Source of the DNA: Flavobacterium tibetense
GTDB taxonomy: Bacteria; Bacteroidota; Bacteroidia; Flavobacteriales; Flavobacteriaceae
Direction of reading: 5' to 3'
Length of the DNA stretch: 64,000 bases
Assembly (NCBI RefSeq): GCF_003293845.1
Contig: NZ_QLST01000013.1
Location: forward strand, 1-64,000
The notes beneath the pieces were generated by a model. It was not told the origin of the DNA. It ran no database searches and saw only the letters and a program-made list of their open reading frames with translations. The translations under genes were made by a program, and so were the position numbers. Shown here piece after piece: positions 62,849-64,000 of the stretch; positions within the stretch are counted from its first letter, which is position 1, and the number at the start of each line of letters is the position of its first letter.

Positions 62849-64000
62849 ATGTCGTCACAAAAACGCCTTTTTTTACTCGATGCATACGCCTTAATCTTTA
62901 GAGGATATTACGCTTTTATCAAAAATCCAAGAATTAATTCCAAAGGAATGGACACTTCAGCCATCATGGGATTCATGAATTCACTTATGGATGTAATCAA
63001 ACGTGAAAAACCCGATCATTTAGCCGTTGCTTTCGATAAAGGCGGAAGCGATTACCGTTTGGAAATGTTCCAAGAATACAAAGCCAATCGCGATGAAACA
63101 CCAGAAGCCATCAAAATTGCCGTTCCTTATATTCAAGAAATTCTAAAAGCCATGCAAATTCCAATTATGGAATTACCCGGTTATGAAGCGGATGACTTAA
63201 TTGGAACTTTAGCCAAACAAGCCGAAAAAGAAGGCTTTCAAGTTTTCATGGTAACACCTGATAAAGATTTCGCTCAGTTGGTTTCTGAAAATATTTTTAT
63301 GTACCGACCAGCACGAATGGGCAACGATATCGAAATTTGGGGAATTCCTGAAATCCAACAAAAATTTGAAATTGAACGTCCAGAACAAGTGATTGATTTT
63401 CTTGCCATGATGGGCGATGCCGTTGATAATATTCCTGGATTGCCTGGTGTGGGTGAAAAAACTGCCAAAAAATTCTTAGCCGAATACGGTTCTATCGAAA
63501 ATTTATTGGCCAATACGCACCAACTCAAAGGCAAAATGAAAGAAAACATTGAAGCCAATAAAGAAAAAGGAATTCTTTCCAAAAAACTGGCTACTATCCT
63601 ACTCGATTGTCCGGTTACATTTGATGCTACGGATTTTGAACTATCCAAACCCGATGTAGAAAAAACCGATGCGATTTTCCAAGAATTGGAATTCCGTCAA
63701 ATGAAAGCGCAATTCGATAAATGGTTTGGCAGCGGAAAAGAATACGATGAAATTGATACCAACGGCAACGGAACGAGTGATTCTGGAACGCCAATGCCTG
63801 CCAAAAAAGCTACTCCAAAAAAATCCAATGAAGACCAATTTGATTTATTCGGTTTTCATGAGGAAGATTCTAATGTGAGTCATGCTTCAGGTTATGCTTC
63901 TCTAGAAAATACGGAACATTTCTACCAAATTGTGCAAGGTGAAATGGGAATCAAACTCTTATTGCAGAACTTAGAAAAGCAAACTTCGGTGTGTTTTGAT
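62849..64000 (+). CDS. polA: DNA polymerase I, N-terminal part (cut by the window edge)
   Basis: 384 codons are visible. The 5'-3' exonuclease domain is complete: FLLDAYALIFRGYYAF, AVAFDKGGSDYRLEMFQEYKANR (Asp/Arg/Lys motif), LPGYEADDLIGTLA, TPDKDFAQLV and MMGDAVDNIPGLPGVGEKTA. The start of the next domain follows after a low-complexity Gly/Asn/Lys linker. The polymerase domain lies beyond 64000. It functions in gap filling and primer removal. Confidence 0.96.
   Translation, partial: MSSQKRLFLLDAYALIFRGYYAFIKNPRINSKGMDTSAIMGFMNSLMDVIKREKPDHLAVAFDKGGSDYRLEMFQEYKANRDETPEAIKIAVPYIQEILKAMQIPIMELPGYEADDLIGTLAKQAEKEGFQVFMVTPDKDFAQLVSENIFMYRPARMGNDIEIWGIPEIQQKFEIERPEQVIDFLAMMGDAVDNIPGLPGVGEKTAKKFLAEYGSIENLLANTHQLKGKMKENIEANKEKGILSKKLATILLDCPVTFDATDFELSKPDVEKTDAIFQELEFRQMKAQFDKWFGSGKEYDEIDTNGNGTSDSGTPMPAKKATPKKSNEDQFDLFGFHEEDSNVSHASGYASLENTEHFYQIVQGEMGIKLLLQNLEKQTSVCFD

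Noticed and set aside
1..64000. CRISPR arrays, prophage modules, transposases, rRNA genes
   Set aside because: No regularly spaced identical repeats, phage structural or integrase genes, transposase motifs or rRNA sequence were seen.

Overview
The window is AT-rich, densely coded chromosomal DNA from a member of the Flavobacteriaceae, most likely Flavobacterium or a close relative. Several things point there. The gliding/type IX secretion gene sprA sits in a ruvA-sprA-gcvH neighbourhood. There is an alternative complex III operon fused to cytochrome oxidase genes. Many intergenic regions carry the Bacteroidetes-type -7 promoter box TAnnTTTG, and few genes have a recognisable Shine-Dalgarno site. 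Species cannot be set from the sequence alone.

Layout. 1-2337 (minus): N-terminal 779 codons of a large secreted adhesin-like protein with a choice-of-anchor L domain. 2425-7318: NifU-type Fe-S scaffold, a PiT phosphate transporter fused to a PhoU-like domain, an MscS channel and TsaB. 7419-10158: TolC and HlyD parts of an efflux system without a local pump. 10258-17052: a DUF4403 lipoprotein, then two minus-strand respiratory operons. The first is ctaB, two subunit III genes and COX4. The second is a Cys-less thioredoxin-fold protein, a small membrane protein, SCO1, DUF420 and a CxxC membrane protein. 17053-19902: an accessory island of three orphan plus-strand genes separated by copies of one repeated spacer. 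19903-25207: remB-like, deoC, two tonB paralogues, a VanZ-like gene and gcvH. 25281-37415: sprA, ruvA, maeB, queG and ruvB. 37486-48686: an eight-gene operon actA-B-C-D-E-F-coxB-coxA. 48908-53911: a SPOR protein and the rimP-nusA-infB operon. 54076-64000: universal stress protein, tRNA-Gln, a DUF2723 membrane enzyme, polysaccharide deacetylase, a thioredoxin-fold protein without its cysteines, a metallophosphoesterase, a duplicated DUF4394 lipoprotein and the 5' part of polA.

How the genes fit together. The act/cox operon encodes menaquinol oxidation (ACIII) and the catalytic subunits of an aa3-type oxidase. The 11.6-17 kb block supplies subunit III, subunit IV, haem O synthesis and copper delivery for that oxidase. 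SprA, the RemB-like protein and the large adhesin belong to the surface secretion/gliding system. rimP-nusA-infB, tRNA-Gln, ruvA, ruvB, queG, tsaB and polA are housekeeping genes.

Most unusual points. (i) Heptanucleotide short tandem repeats are built into two coding sequences. In one they encode the signal peptide of a CxxC protein in the copper/oxidase operon (11814-11895). In the other they make an extra stretch of about 50 residues inside a polysaccharide deacetylase (58840-58983). (ii) Orphan genes are interleaved with a repeated spacer at 17.2-19.8 kb. (iii) A terminator-like hairpin lies in the leader of rimP-nusA-infB. (iv) A thioredoxin-fold protein has WNEPS where WCGPC is expected. 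(v) The terminator of mscS appears to lie inside tsaB. (vi) Several promoter boxes lie so close to the ATG that leaderless mRNAs are likely. I see no CRISPR array, prophage, transposase or rRNA operon.
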